From NCBI GenBank assembly GCA_036520615.1, contig DATDJI010000023.1, positions 111,738 to 175,737 on the forward strand: 64,000 nt of DNA, in the 5' to 3' direction. The position numbers and the translations under genes were made by a program. Source of the stretch: CAMCXE01 sp036520615. GTDB lineage: Bacteria > Pseudomonadota > Gammaproteobacteria > Pseudomonadales > Cellvibrionaceae. This document shows positions 54,061 to 62,628 of this stretch, one piece after another (the first letter of the stretch is position 1; the number at the start of each line of letters is the position of its first letter). The notes under the pieces are model-generated. The model made no database searches. It saw only the letters and a list, made by a program, of their open reading frames with translations, and was not told the DNA's origin.

Positions 54061-54624
54061 GTGACTATCCCATCTCAATTTATAAAAGACCGATATGGCT
54101 CAAAACGAGGCCTATTAAACCTTCTACAGCACCAATTTTTACTATTGACTGGCAAGTACGACCATTTGCTGGGCATAGACTTAACATCAATCACTCGTCT
54201 AGTGTTCATTTGTGAAGGCAACATCTGCCGCAGCCCGCTAGCAGAAGTTGTAGCACGCGGATTAAATATTGAGGCGTGTTCATTCGGCCTGGGATGTACG
54301 GACGATCACCCAGCCGATCCGCGGGCAACAGCATTTGCGAGCAAACTGGGGCTTGACCTATCTAATCATCGAACACAAAACATTCAAGGGTATTTATCCA
54401 AACCGGGAGATTTGCTAATCGGGATGGAGCCAAAGCACATTTCCAGACTGGCACCCTGGGTGAAAAATGGAGTTCAGTGCACACTACTGGGGCTATTTCT
54501 CGATACACCTCTTTCCTATATTCACGATCCTTTTAATACCACACCGACATATTTTTGCCGGTGTGAGGAGCAGGTAAAACGTGCTACGGTAAAATTGCTA
54601 AAGCGGGCGTCCCTCACGTCATGA
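54061..54624 (+). CDS. Low-molecular-weight protein tyrosine phosphatase-like
   Basis: The 187 aa protein has the P-loop CEGNICRS (C-x5-R-S, about residues 51-58) and the distal acid in HDPFN, the two catalytic parts of LMW-PTPs. In polysaccharide loci these (Wzb-type) dephosphorylate a BY-kinase that controls chain length; no Wzc/kinase is in this window. An N-terminal extension of about 45 residues precedes the usual start. GTG start at 54061. Its stop overlaps the start of the next gene by 4 nt. Confidence 0.88.
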   Translation: MTIPSQFIKDRYGSKRGLLNLLQHQFLLLTGKYDHLLGIDLTSITRLVFICEGNICRSPLAEVVARGLNIEACSFGLGCTDDHPADPRATAFASKLGLDLSNHRTQNIQGYLSKPGDLLIGMEPKHISRLAPWVKNGVQCTLLGLFLDTPLSYIHDPFNTTPTYFCRCEEQVKRATVKLLKRASLTS

Positions 54625-55898
54625 GCGAACCACATTCCCCACCAGACGAATTTACCGCGTTTAAAATCAAAAGTATGTGGTCGTTTTTTAAGAGCGAGCA
54701 TTTCGCTTTCTGGATGGCATGTTTTTATTTATTTTTTGAGTTTGTTCGCCCTCAGAGTATTTTCCCGCAATTAGATATTCTTCCGTTTGCCAAGCTATTT
54801 TTAATTGGCTCACTTATCGGAGCCTTGATGGATTCGAGTGTGCGCTGGGCATCCTCACCTGCCAACAAATGGATTATCTTTTATTTTCTCTGGCTGCAAC
54901 TATCCACACTCGCCGCCTACAATAGAGAATTTTCCCTATTGCATTTTATGGATTTTTTTGGCTGGTTTGTTATTTATTTTCTTATCGCCAATATTATAAA
55001 TACCGAAAAGCGATTTTATATAATCATTCTTATTTATATAATAGCCGCTGGAAAAATCGCTATTGGAACATCTAAGACTTGGATTATGCGCGGTTTCGCA
55101 TTTGCAGACTGGGGCCTAATGGGGCCTCCAGGTCATTTTCAAAACTCGGGTGAACTTGCCGTATTGATGGTAATGCTGTTCCCTCTTTGTTATTACATGT
55201 TTGCATATTTGAAAAATAAAATTGCGCTATGGGAAAAATTATTTCTTATTGTGCTCTGGGTCGCCCCCATTCTCACCGTAATGGGTGCCAGCAGCCGAGG
55301 TGCTCAAGTAGCCCTCGCGGGACAGCTCGCGCTAATGTTTCGAAAAAACATTTTCAAGATAAAGCCTCTCATTGGCATTGTAATATTAATTAATGCACTT
55401 TTATTCTTGTTACCTGAAGAGCAAAAAGCGCGATTTAACAGTGCAGGTGAAGACGGAACATCACAGCAACGGCTTTTATACTGGAAACACGGCATGACGA
55501 TGATAGAAGAAAACCCAATATTAGGCGTGGGCTTCTACAATTTTATTCCGTACTTCACGGACAACTTCTCCTACGACCTTTTCAACCGAAAATCTGCTCA
55601 ATTACCCCACAACATCCTTATTCAAGTCGGCACTGATGCAGGGTTTCCCGCTATATTTGCATTTTTGGCCATGATTTACTTCTGTATTTCCGCGCCTTTT
55701 CGCTGCAAACTGGTAAGTCCGCTATTACAGAGGCTGGGTTTCGGGCTGGGAATCGGTGTTGTGGGGTTTTTTATTGCTGGCCAATTTGTAACTATTACCT
55801 ATTACCCGTTCATATGGATACACATGGCGTTTATTAGCGCGCTTTGGAACATAAATTCTCTAGCTCGCACAAGAAATAAGGAGCAACAACGCACTTAA
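54621..55898 (+). CDS. O-antigen ligase/polymerase-like membrane protein
   Basis: The 425 aa polytopic protein has about ten to eleven hydrophobic segments. FEFVRPQSIFPQLDILPF near the N-terminus, LTVMGASSRGAQVALAG, and a large loop with HNILIQVGTDAGFPAIFAFLAM fit the Wzy_C/O-antigen ligase superfamily (PF04932). The F/Y-VRPQ start is reminiscent of the exosortase-associated ligase group, but no exosortase is seen here. It could ligate or polymerise the glycan built by the neighbouring transferases. Coupled to the phosphatase gene (ATGA). Confidence 0.82.
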   Translation: MSEPHSPPDEFTAFKIKSMWSFFKSEHFAFWMACFYLFFEFVRPQSIFPQLDILPFAKLFLIGSLIGALMDSSVRWASSPANKWIIFYFLWLQLSTLAAYNREFSLLHFMDFFGWFVIYFLIANIINTEKRFYIIILIYIIAAGKIAIGTSKTWIMRGFAFADWGLMGPPGHFQNSGELAVLMVMLFPLCYYMFAYLKNKIALWEKLFLIVLWVAPILTVMGASSRGAQVALAGQLALMFRKNIFKIKPLIGIVILINALLFLLPEEQKARFNSAGEDGTSQQRLLYWKHGMTMIEENPILGVGFYNFIPYFTDNFSYDLFNRKSAQLPHNILIQVGTDAGFPAIFAFLAMIYFCISAPFRCKLVSPLLQRLGFGLGIGVVGFFIAGQFVTITYYPFIWIHMAFISALWNINSLARTRNKEQQRT

Positions 55899-55961
55899 CA
55901 AAATTCGAACCTGTGCTGCCTCAAACCACATTACACTTTTTCAAACCGCTGCGTATTCTAC

Positions 55962-56936
55962 TTACCTTAGCCTTTTTATTATTGCATCGACTTCTTCTAG
56001 ATGTTTTGGCCAATTCACACTCAGGGTAGCCCGCAAAAACTCTACATTCTCAATGTATCGCTGTTCGTTATTTAGAACATCTTGTACACATTCGGCGATA
56101 CTTGTTGCAGTGTTATCGCAGTAGCGGCCTCCAGTTGTGAAATAATCTACCGTTGCTTCGTTATTAGATAAGACGAACGGCTTTCCATGGCTTACGGCCT
56201 CATAGGCTCCGCAGACTAAACAATGCTCTCTAGTCGTGAGATCGAGAACTACGGAACATGAAGCTAATAGATTAAAATAATCTGTTTCGGCTAAAAAACC
56301 CGTTAATACCAAGTTACTGGGCAAGGCACTGCCAAAAATTGCTTCGCGCCCACGACTATTTCCAGTTACATAAAAGGTAACATGAGGTAGCGTTTGAGCT
56401 GCTTTAAATACTTCTAAGTAAGGCTCATCTGCAGCCCATGAACATACAAATAAAACAGACCTAGCAATAGGTTTATTTGATGAGCCATGAGCTGGTGGCA
56501 GCGGATCCGGAACGATTAAAGGGCGCCCGCCTTTTAGTGCTACGGCAGAAGCAATTCCGCTATTTGTCACAATTGTAAATGGAGTATTGCGGATAATAAA
56601 GTCAGCCAATTTCTGCATAAAAAATGTTTTGCCTTCCTGCGGATAAACTCCAGCGTTATGAGCATCGACGACTAGCCGGTAACGTAAAATAGGGCGTAAT
56701 AGGACGCAAAGAAAACACAAAACAATGGAGGGATTTTGAGCAAAAACAATTTTACCGCGCCACTGCCGCAATAAATTAATTGTGGCCGAAATAGACCGCA
56801 CATAACGCACGAGCCGATGGGAGGACGCATAATCCAACTGCACCAACGCTGCGTTGAATTCCTTACTTAGGGTTCGATTGCGAGTGTGTGTCTCCCAAGC
56901 GATCCAAACCATGGCATTTTGCGAATTCTCAACCAA
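55962..56936 (-). CDS. Glycosyltransferase, GT4-like
   Basis: The 324 aa protein. Features: WIAWETHTRNRTLSKEF, YRLVVDAHNAGVYPQEG, FTIVTNSGIASAV, LVLTGFLAETDYFNLLASCSVVLDLTTREHCLVCGAYEAVSHGKPFVLSN (donor site with CGAYEAVSHGKPFV). The start is TTG 56936, supported by AGGGG upstream; an ATG at 56912 has no ribosome site. Last gene of a minus-strand group of three transferases. Confidence 0.85.
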   Translation of the reverse strand: MVENSQNAMVWIAWETHTRNRTLSKEFNAALVQLDYASSHRLVRYVRSISATINLLRQWRGKIVFAQNPSIVLCFLCVLLRPILRYRLVVDAHNAGVYPQEGKTFFMQKLADFIIRNTPFTIVTNSGIASAVALKGGRPLIVPDPLPPAHGSSNKPIARSVLFVCSWAADEPYLEVFKAAQTLPHVTFYVTGNSRGREAIFGSALPSNLVLTGFLAETDYFNLLASCSVVLDLTTREHCLVCGAYEAVSHGKPFVLSNNEATVDYFTTGGRYCDNTATSIAECVQDVLNNEQRYIENVEFLRATLSVNWPKHLEEVDAIIKRLR

Positions 56937-57042
56937 TTTATTACCCCTAAAGTACGTTCTTGCATAAAAATATCAAATTAATTCAACCTGCAAAGAGTCG
57001 ATGCAAGCCATATCACCATGCAGTACAACTTATCCACCGCAT

Positions 57043-57948
57043 TTAATTTCTCTTTAACATCAGCATCAACGCTTTAAACCATAAATAAATGCCGCGTACC
57101 GATGGCATAGATAATAATGAAAAGGTGACTTTTTTAAATGCCTCCGTCGGGCGACCGATACGGATCAATGTAGACCCCCATTGACAATAAATGGAGCTTT
57201 TGGTTTTTGGCAGCACCCACCACCGAAATGCAAAACCGAAACGCTTGTCGCTGCAAAACTGTTTTATTACAGCTAAGTGCTGCCCATAAGGTGAAATTCT
57301 CGCTCGATCAGACAGAGAACCTTGCTGCTCAACAACTATAGTCAGCGGAGCATTAACTAAGGCATAGTTTCCGAAATAGGCACCGCGCAACCAAAGATCT
57401 ACATCTTCTGCTGTTTCAAGCGTTGTATCGAATCCGCCCAGAGCTAAAAAATTACTTTTGCGCATTACTACCGAGGGAGTTGCAAGGAAGGGACTAGAAA
57501 ATACTTGATTGAAATTGATTTTCAAAGTTTCGACGTTGGCAATTAAAGATTCTGGATGCGCGCAGAATTCTGGCCATTGCTCTTGAGGTAAACATTTACA
57601 CCGTGTCGATACCATCGTCAATTCTGGGAATTGCTCAAACGTATCTAGTTGAATTGCTAATTTTTGGCTATGCCACAAATCGTCAGAATCTAAAAACGCA
57701 ACAAGCTCACCTTGAGCAGCGGCCACGCCACGATTACGAGCGGCAGCGGCGCCGGCATTTTCTTGTTCAATTAGGACAACAGCGGGAAATTTATTGCGTA
57801 CAAAATCAGCTGTGCCGTCCTGTGAACCATCGTCCACCACAATCATTTCTACCGGCTGCAGTGTCTGCCTCATTACCGAGGTTAACGCCCGTTCGATAGT
57901 CAGCAAAGAGTTATAGGCTGGAATAATCACACTTACAGTTAAAGACAA
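57043..57948 (-). CDS. Glycosyltransferase, GT2
   Basis: Inverting GT-A transferase, 301 aa: SVIIPAYNSLLTIERALTSVMRQTLQPVEMIVVDDGSQDGT at the N-terminus (core IVVDDGSQDGT), AAARNRGVAAAQGELVAFLDSDDLWHSQKL with the D-x-D, and ETAEDVDLWLRGAYFG. The start is TTG 57948 with GGAG upstream. C-terminal part is amphipathic and probably membrane-associated. Confidence 0.93.
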   Translation of the reverse strand: MSLTVSVIIPAYNSLLTIERALTSVMRQTLQPVEMIVVDDGSQDGTADFVRNKFPAVVLIEQENAGAAAARNRGVAAAQGELVAFLDSDDLWHSQKLAIQLDTFEQFPELTMVSTRCKCLPQEQWPEFCAHPESLIANVETLKINFNQVFSSPFLATPSVVMRKSNFLALGGFDTTLETAEDVDLWLRGAYFGNYALVNAPLTIVVEQQGSLSDRARISPYGQHLAVIKQFCSDKRFGFAFRWWVLPKTKSSIYCQWGSTLIRIGRPTEAFKKVTFSLLSMPSVRGIYLWFKALMLMLKRN

Positions 57949-58047
57949 CTTCAGCTCCCCTCTCGAGTCATATTTTTACCCTTATTGTTCATGCCCATTA
58001 AATAACGTAAATAACGGTTAAAGGCTGATAAGTTAATCACCAAGATT

Positions 58048-59148
58048 TCACGCCCCCAACAAATGCCGATATAGGTGTAACACCTGGCGACAATTGTATT
58101 CTGCCGTATATTCTTGCGGCAGCGTGACTGGCACAAATGGATTGTCCGCAAAGTTGATCAAGCTTTTAGCGTAGCCTTCTGGCGTATGTACGTCGACTAA
58201 TGCTTGAGGTTCGCTGTACAGCAATTCGGATAAACCCCCGACATTATGCGCAATTATCGGTACCTCCAAGCTCATGGCCTCCAGTGCAGTCATGGGCGTT
58301 CCCTCGTGATCAGAGCACATCACCAGAGCTTTTAGGCCAACTAGATAGGGCGCTATAGTATTTACTTGACCGTGAAAATACACACGATCAGCAATCTCCA
58401 GTTGCGCAGCCATTTGTTTAAGCGGTATAGCTAAGCGCCCATCGCCAAAAATATGAAACTGCCAGGGAATATTTGGCACCTCTTTGAGCAGAATAGCAGC
58501 CATGTTTAGGAATATATCAACACGTTTAACCGCTTCCAAACGGCCGACAATGCCGATACAAAAGCCTTCCATTTGGGGCTTAGAGCCTAAATCCACCGAT
58601 TTTAAAGCCACACCATCTACACCGTTACGCACCAATACAAGGTTTTTCTGACCATAAATTGGCTCTAGCTGTTTTTTTAAATCTTCAGATACAGCAATTA
58701 CCGCGCTTTGCACCCATCGGCCTAGCGCTACATTCAATGCAGCCTGCACACGGCCTAAACCCTTTGGTACATATTCGGACGCTCCGTGTACAGTGCGAAC
58801 GCTTAAGCGGGCTCGCCTTAAAAGACGGTTAATTGAAAAAGCAATTGCGCCGAGAATATTTTCTTTTTGCCTATGCGTGTGCACTATATCTGGCCGAAAA
58901 CGAAATATCTCCCGAACTAAACCACAGAAAATACCTACACTACTCATTGAAGTCTCAGGCAGGATTCGCACCGAAATACCTGCGTCGGACAATCGACGAG
59001 AAAGCTCACCGTGATTCAACACTATTACAATCAAGGACACTTCATGATTCAACTGCCGCAAGAGCGTATAAGCTTGAGCCTCTGCTCCCGCCCACAAATC
59101 ACCCGAAACTATGTGCATCACCCGCAAAGAGCGGTTTACAATCGTCAT
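58048..59148 (-). CDS. Glycosyltransferase, GT4
   Basis: The 366 aa protein shows the GT4 pattern: MHIVSGDLWAGAEAQAYTLLRQL, DIVHTHRQKENILGAIAF, IGIVGRLEAVKRVDIFLNMAAIL, FHIFGDG, ALVMCSDHEGTPMTALEAMSLEVPIIAHNVGGLSELL (core EGTPMTALEAMSLEVPIIAH). First gene of the minus-strand group; divergent from the GT2 gene at 59276 across 127 nt. Confidence 0.93.
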   Translation of the reverse strand: MTIVNRSLRVMHIVSGDLWAGAEAQAYTLLRQLNHEVSLIVIVLNHGELSRRLSDAGISVRILPETSMSSVGIFCGLVREIFRFRPDIVHTHRQKENILGAIAFSINRLLRRARLSVRTVHGASEYVPKGLGRVQAALNVALGRWVQSAVIAVSEDLKKQLEPIYGQKNLVLVRNGVDGVALKSVDLGSKPQMEGFCIGIVGRLEAVKRVDIFLNMAAILLKEVPNIPWQFHIFGDGRLAIPLKQMAAQLEIADRVYFHGQVNTIAPYLVGLKALVMCSDHEGTPMTALEAMSLEVPIIAHNVGGLSELLYSEPQALVDVHTPEGYAKSLINFADNPFVPVTLPQEYTAEYNCRQVLHLYRHLLGA

Positions 59149-59275
59149 ATCTAAAATTGGTCGCGTTAAATGAAGGTATCTGTACTATAGATCCACTTTA
59201 TTGATCGATAGCGATAAAAAGAGCCGCGATTCTACCGCCATCATTCCCCTTTCGCCCAGTTAATGAGGAACCCAC

Positions 59276-60415
59276 ATGCTTATTTGCTTGTTTTGGCTTT
59301 CTGCAGTGCTTGCACTATTCAGTTATTTTTTATATCCAATTCTCTTAAAGCTTCTCAGTTTGAAAAAAACAAATCGAATTTCTCAGGACCCTAATGCCAC
59401 CCTACCTAGCATTAGTCTGATTGTAACCGCGTATAACGAGGAAAAACGTATAGAAAAGAAGATCGCGAACAGCCTTGCATTGCGTTATGAAGGACCGCTA
59501 CTGGAAATAATTGTAGCGTCTGACTGTTCGGACGATAAAACCGATGAATTGGTGAATAGCTATGTCGATCAGGGCGTTAAATTGGTTCGTGCCCAAGAGC
59601 GGCTAGGCAAGGAAAACGCGCAGTTGGCAGCCATAAGTGTCGCTAATGGTGAGATTTTAGTGTTTTCAGATGTAGCAACTGAAATTCCTCCCGATGCACT
59701 GCAAAATTTAGCTGCATATTTTTCCGACCCTAAAATCGGCGCAATTTCCAGTGAAGATCGATTTGTTAGTCAAGATGGTTCTGTCGCTGGTGAAGGCGCG
59801 TATGTTAAATATGAAATGTGGCTTCGGGGGTTGGAGTCATCGCTTGCAGGATTGGTTGGGCTCAGCGGATCATTTTTTGCCGCACGTAAATCGGTGTGTT
59901 CTACCTGGGATATATATTCGCCAAGTGATTTTAATACAGCTCTTAATACGGCAAAAGCAGGCCTGCGCGCTATTAGCGCACCGGACGTTTTGGGGTATTA
60001 CCAGGATTTAAGTGATCCAAGCAAAGAATACGCGCGCAAAGTTCGCACTGTAATCAGAGGTATGACTGGACTATGGCGCCATAAAGAAGTGTTAAATTTC
60101 TCTAAAATGGGGCTATTTGCCTTTCAAATAGTTGGTCATAAATTAATGCGCTGGTTAACTCCTTGGTTTTTGCTCAGCACGTTTATTCTGAATGCGCTCG
60201 TTGCTACGAATGGATTTATCTATTCTCTAGCATTTATTGTTCAACTTTGCTTTTACAGCACAGCCATCACAGCTCATTTCCTGCCTGGCTGTCGCAGCGT
60301 AACTTTTATAAAAATTATTTATTTCTTCGTGCAAGTGAACATAGCATTATTAGATGCAGGCATTAAATTTACCGCTGGCCAAAGGATGACAACGTGGAAA
60401 CCCTCAGCGCGATAA
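59276..60415 (+). CDS. Membrane glycosyltransferase, GT2
   Basis: The 379 aa protein has an N-terminal membrane helix (about 3-26), a GT-A domain with ISLIVTAYNEEKRIEKKI, IIVASDCSDDKTDEL, the metal site VFSDVATEIP and GLSGSFFAARKSV, and two or three C-terminal helices (about 280-360). The layout is that of processive or lipid-acceptor GT2 enzymes such as those related to cellulose synthase. Overlaps the next gene by 22 nt. Confidence 0.9.
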   Translation: MLICLFWLSAVLALFSYFLYPILLKLLSLKKTNRISQDPNATLPSISLIVTAYNEEKRIEKKIANSLALRYEGPLLEIIVASDCSDDKTDELVNSYVDQGVKLVRAQERLGKENAQLAAISVANGEILVFSDVATEIPPDALQNLAAYFSDPKIGAISSEDRFVSQDGSVAGEGAYVKYEMWLRGLESSLAGLVGLSGSFFAARKSVCSTWDIYSPSDFNTALNTAKAGLRAISAPDVLGYYQDLSDPSKEYARKVRTVIRGMTGLWRHKEVLNFSKMGLFAFQIVGHKLMRWLTPWFLLSTFILNALVATNGFIYSLAFIVQLCFYSTAITAHFLPGCRSVTFIKIIYFFVQVNIALLDAGIKFTAGQRMTTWKPSAR

Positions 60416-61563
60416 TGCGGGGGGATTTACCTCCAGTTGGAAATCCAATTACTTTAACTTCGAGAAATCATACCGCTATAGAAATTCCCGGATATCATTT
60501 TACCTGGGTCAATTCAGGGACGAGCGCACTTGCCCTTGCACTGCTAGCCGCCAGGAAATTAAAAGCTCATATTCGGGAACCTGAGGTCATAATTCCCGCT
60601 TACGGCTGCCCGGACCTTGTGGCTGCCTGCGCTTTTGCAAAGTGCAAGGCCAAACTGGTTGACATCGGCCGCGAAGGCTGGGGCTACGATTTAAAAGAGC
60701 TTCGGCAAGCGCTATCTGCTAATACACTCGCCGTAATTGGTGTTACATTTTTAGGCATTCGCGAGGATTGGCCCGCAATTAATTCTATTCTCAGCGCTTA
60801 TACAGATGTGGTCACGATAGAAGATAATGCCCAGTGGTTTCCTAACCTTGAAGAACAAAACACGTTTTTTACTGACTTTATTGTTTTCTCATTTGGTAAA
60901 GGCAAGCCGGTAAGTCTATTAGGCGGCGGCGCACTGTTAAGCCGCATCCCGCTTGCTAACATTGATGCGCACTTAGCTCCAACTCAAAATGATGGACAAT
61001 CAACGTGCGCGCTGCGTGCAAAATTTCTGCTCTATAACCAGCTGCTAAAACCTAGTGTGTATTGGTTTTTAAATCATAACCCTATTTTCACTCCCGGCAA
61101 CACCCAATACAGAGCTTTAGATTCAATTCGAGCCCTAGACCGATTAAGGTTAGACTTACTGTCGGCAAACTATGTTATTTATACGCGCCGAAAAGAATCT
61201 GCAGTAAACGAATATAACGAGCAGTTTGCTCGCTTAAATATTAACTGCACAATTTTTTTCACAGATAAAAGTCGCATAAAACGCTTGCTGCGCTATCCAT
61301 TTTTATGCGCGGATAGGACAGCGCGAGACAAACTGCTGCAGCGACTTAATCAAAATGGTTTGGGTGCGACTGCCATGTACCGGCGTCCACTGGTGCGGCT
61401 AGATTGCCCACCCAATTTTGTTGATAGCGCTTTACGCCAAAACAACGCGGCGAGCTTTGCTGATCGCTTGATTACATTACCTTGCCACTTAGGTGTTACA
61501 TCAAAACATATACGTAAAATAACGCAATTAATCGCTGAGGAAATGCAGCTTTCAAAACGTTAA
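60394..61563 (+). CDS. DegT/DnrJ/EryC1-type aminotransferase-like protein
   Basis: PLP-fold protein, 389 aa. HFTWVNSGTSALALALLAARK (cofactor phosphate site), EVIIPAYGCPDLVAACAFAKCKAKLVDIG, VTIEDNAQWFPN (PLP pyridine N Asp), and DFIVFSFGKGKPVSLLGGGALLS, where Lys of FGKGKP is at or near the Schiff-base Lys. The common SFHxxKxLxxGEGG wording is altered, so activity is not certain. GTG start 60394 with AAGGA upstream, inside the end of the GT2 gene. Might aminate a keto-sugar or act as a related sugar dehydratase. Confidence 0.8.
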   Translation: METLSAIMRGDLPPVGNPITLTSRNHTAIEIPGYHFTWVNSGTSALALALLAARKLKAHIREPEVIIPAYGCPDLVAACAFAKCKAKLVDIGREGWGYDLKELRQALSANTLAVIGVTFLGIREDWPAINSILSAYTDVVTIEDNAQWFPNLEEQNTFFTDFIVFSFGKGKPVSLLGGGALLSRIPLANIDAHLAPTQNDGQSTCALRAKFLLYNQLLKPSVYWFLNHNPIFTPGNTQYRALDSIRALDRLRLDLLSANYVIYTRRKESAVNEYNEQFARLNINCTIFFTDKSRIKRLLRYPFLCADRTARDKLLQRLNQNGLGATAMYRRPLVRLDCPPNFVDSALRQNNAASFADRLITLPCHLGVTSKHIRKITQLIAEEMQLSKR

Positions 61564-61631
61564 CTTTTCACCAAATAATTTAATAGGAATATACCGACAA
61601 TGAGTTACTATAGATTTCTGGTGTGTAAGCT

Positions 61632-62567
61632 GTGAATCCCATTATCAGCCTCGTGCTATGCACCTACAACAACGCAGACTCACTCAAAATCACACTTGAA
61701 CAAATTTCTAAGCAAAGCTTAGACGATTCAGGGGAAATTGAAGTAATTGTTGTTAACAATAACAGCAGCGATCAAACACAAGCCGTCGCCGAAGCCGTAG
61801 ATTTTGGACCTATCGGTTACAGCTGTCTTGTTGAACCACAACAGGGCCTTTCAAATGCTCGAAACTTGGGTGTTAGCAAAGCGCGCGGTGAATATATTTT
61901 GTTTACCGATGACGATGCCGAAATTGACCCTGGATGGGTTCAAAAATACTTGAATTACATTAAAAACTATCCTGTAGATGCGTTATTTGGAAAAATAAAA
62001 ATAATATGGGATAAACCCAAACCCTGGTGGTATGACGATCGCTATCAAGGCTTTTTTGCTGCAATAGACCACGGCGATACTGCATTTCAAGTCAAATCTT
62101 GGCGTCATCCTTTTTTTGGCAAAAACTTCTGCATCAAAAAATCGATTATCCACGAAGTGGGCGGATTTGATCCGAAACTAGGCCGTAAGGGTACTGAGCT
62201 ATTAGGTGGAGAAGAGACTGCAGTATTTAGCTATCTTTTATCTAATCAAAAATCTGTTTGGTACTATCCAGACATATCGGTCGGCCACAGACTTAAAGAG
62301 CGTGAATACTCCGCGCAAAATATTACTAAACAGCATTTGGCTTGCGCCAAACCTATTATATGGCTGTCACGCAACGAACCGGGAGCAAAATTCTGCGGAA
62401 GGGATGTAAGTGTTCTTAAGAACCACATAATATTTATTATCGAACACTCAGCATCTTATTTGCGTGCCACCTTTAGTGGGAACATAAAAGAGCGTTTCTA
62501 TTTTGGTCTAGAATTGCGAAGAGCCGTTAAAGTAGTAATTTATTGGTTAATAAATTCACGGCCCTAA
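61632..62567 (+). CDS. Glycosyltransferase, GT2
   Basis: The 311 aa protein: ISLVLCTYNNADSLKITLEQI, IEVIVVNNNSSDQTQAV, GLSNARNLGVSKARGEYILFTDDDAEIDPGWV with a D-D-D metal site, then GGFDPKLGRKGTELLGGEETAVF. The start is GTG 61632. It ends the last forward block of the glycan locus and is closed by a symmetric terminator. Confidence 0.93.
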   Translation: MNPIISLVLCTYNNADSLKITLEQISKQSLDDSGEIEVIVVNNNSSDQTQAVAEAVDFGPIGYSCLVEPQQGLSNARNLGVSKARGEYILFTDDDAEIDPGWVQKYLNYIKNYPVDALFGKIKIIWDKPKPWWYDDRYQGFFAAIDHGDTAFQVKSWRHPFFGKNFCIKKSIIHEVGGFDPKLGRKGTELLGGEETAVFSYLLSNQKSVWYYPDISVGHRLKEREYSAQNITKQHLACAKPIIWLSRNEPGAKFCGRDVSVLKNHIIFIIEHSASYLRATFSGNIKERFYFGLELRRAVKVVIYWLINSRP

Positions 62568-62586
62568 AATTTCGCGTGTTACAAAC

Positions 62587-62620
62587 AAAAAAGCCAGCTT
62601 TCGCTGGCTTTTTTGTTTTA
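62587..62620. terminator. Bidirectional terminator
   Basis: AAAAAAGCCAGC-TTTC-GCTGGCTTTTTT between convergent genes; T runs occur on both strands, so it can serve the GT2 gene and the malectin gene. Confidence 0.92.
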
Positions 62621-62628
62621 TCTTATGT

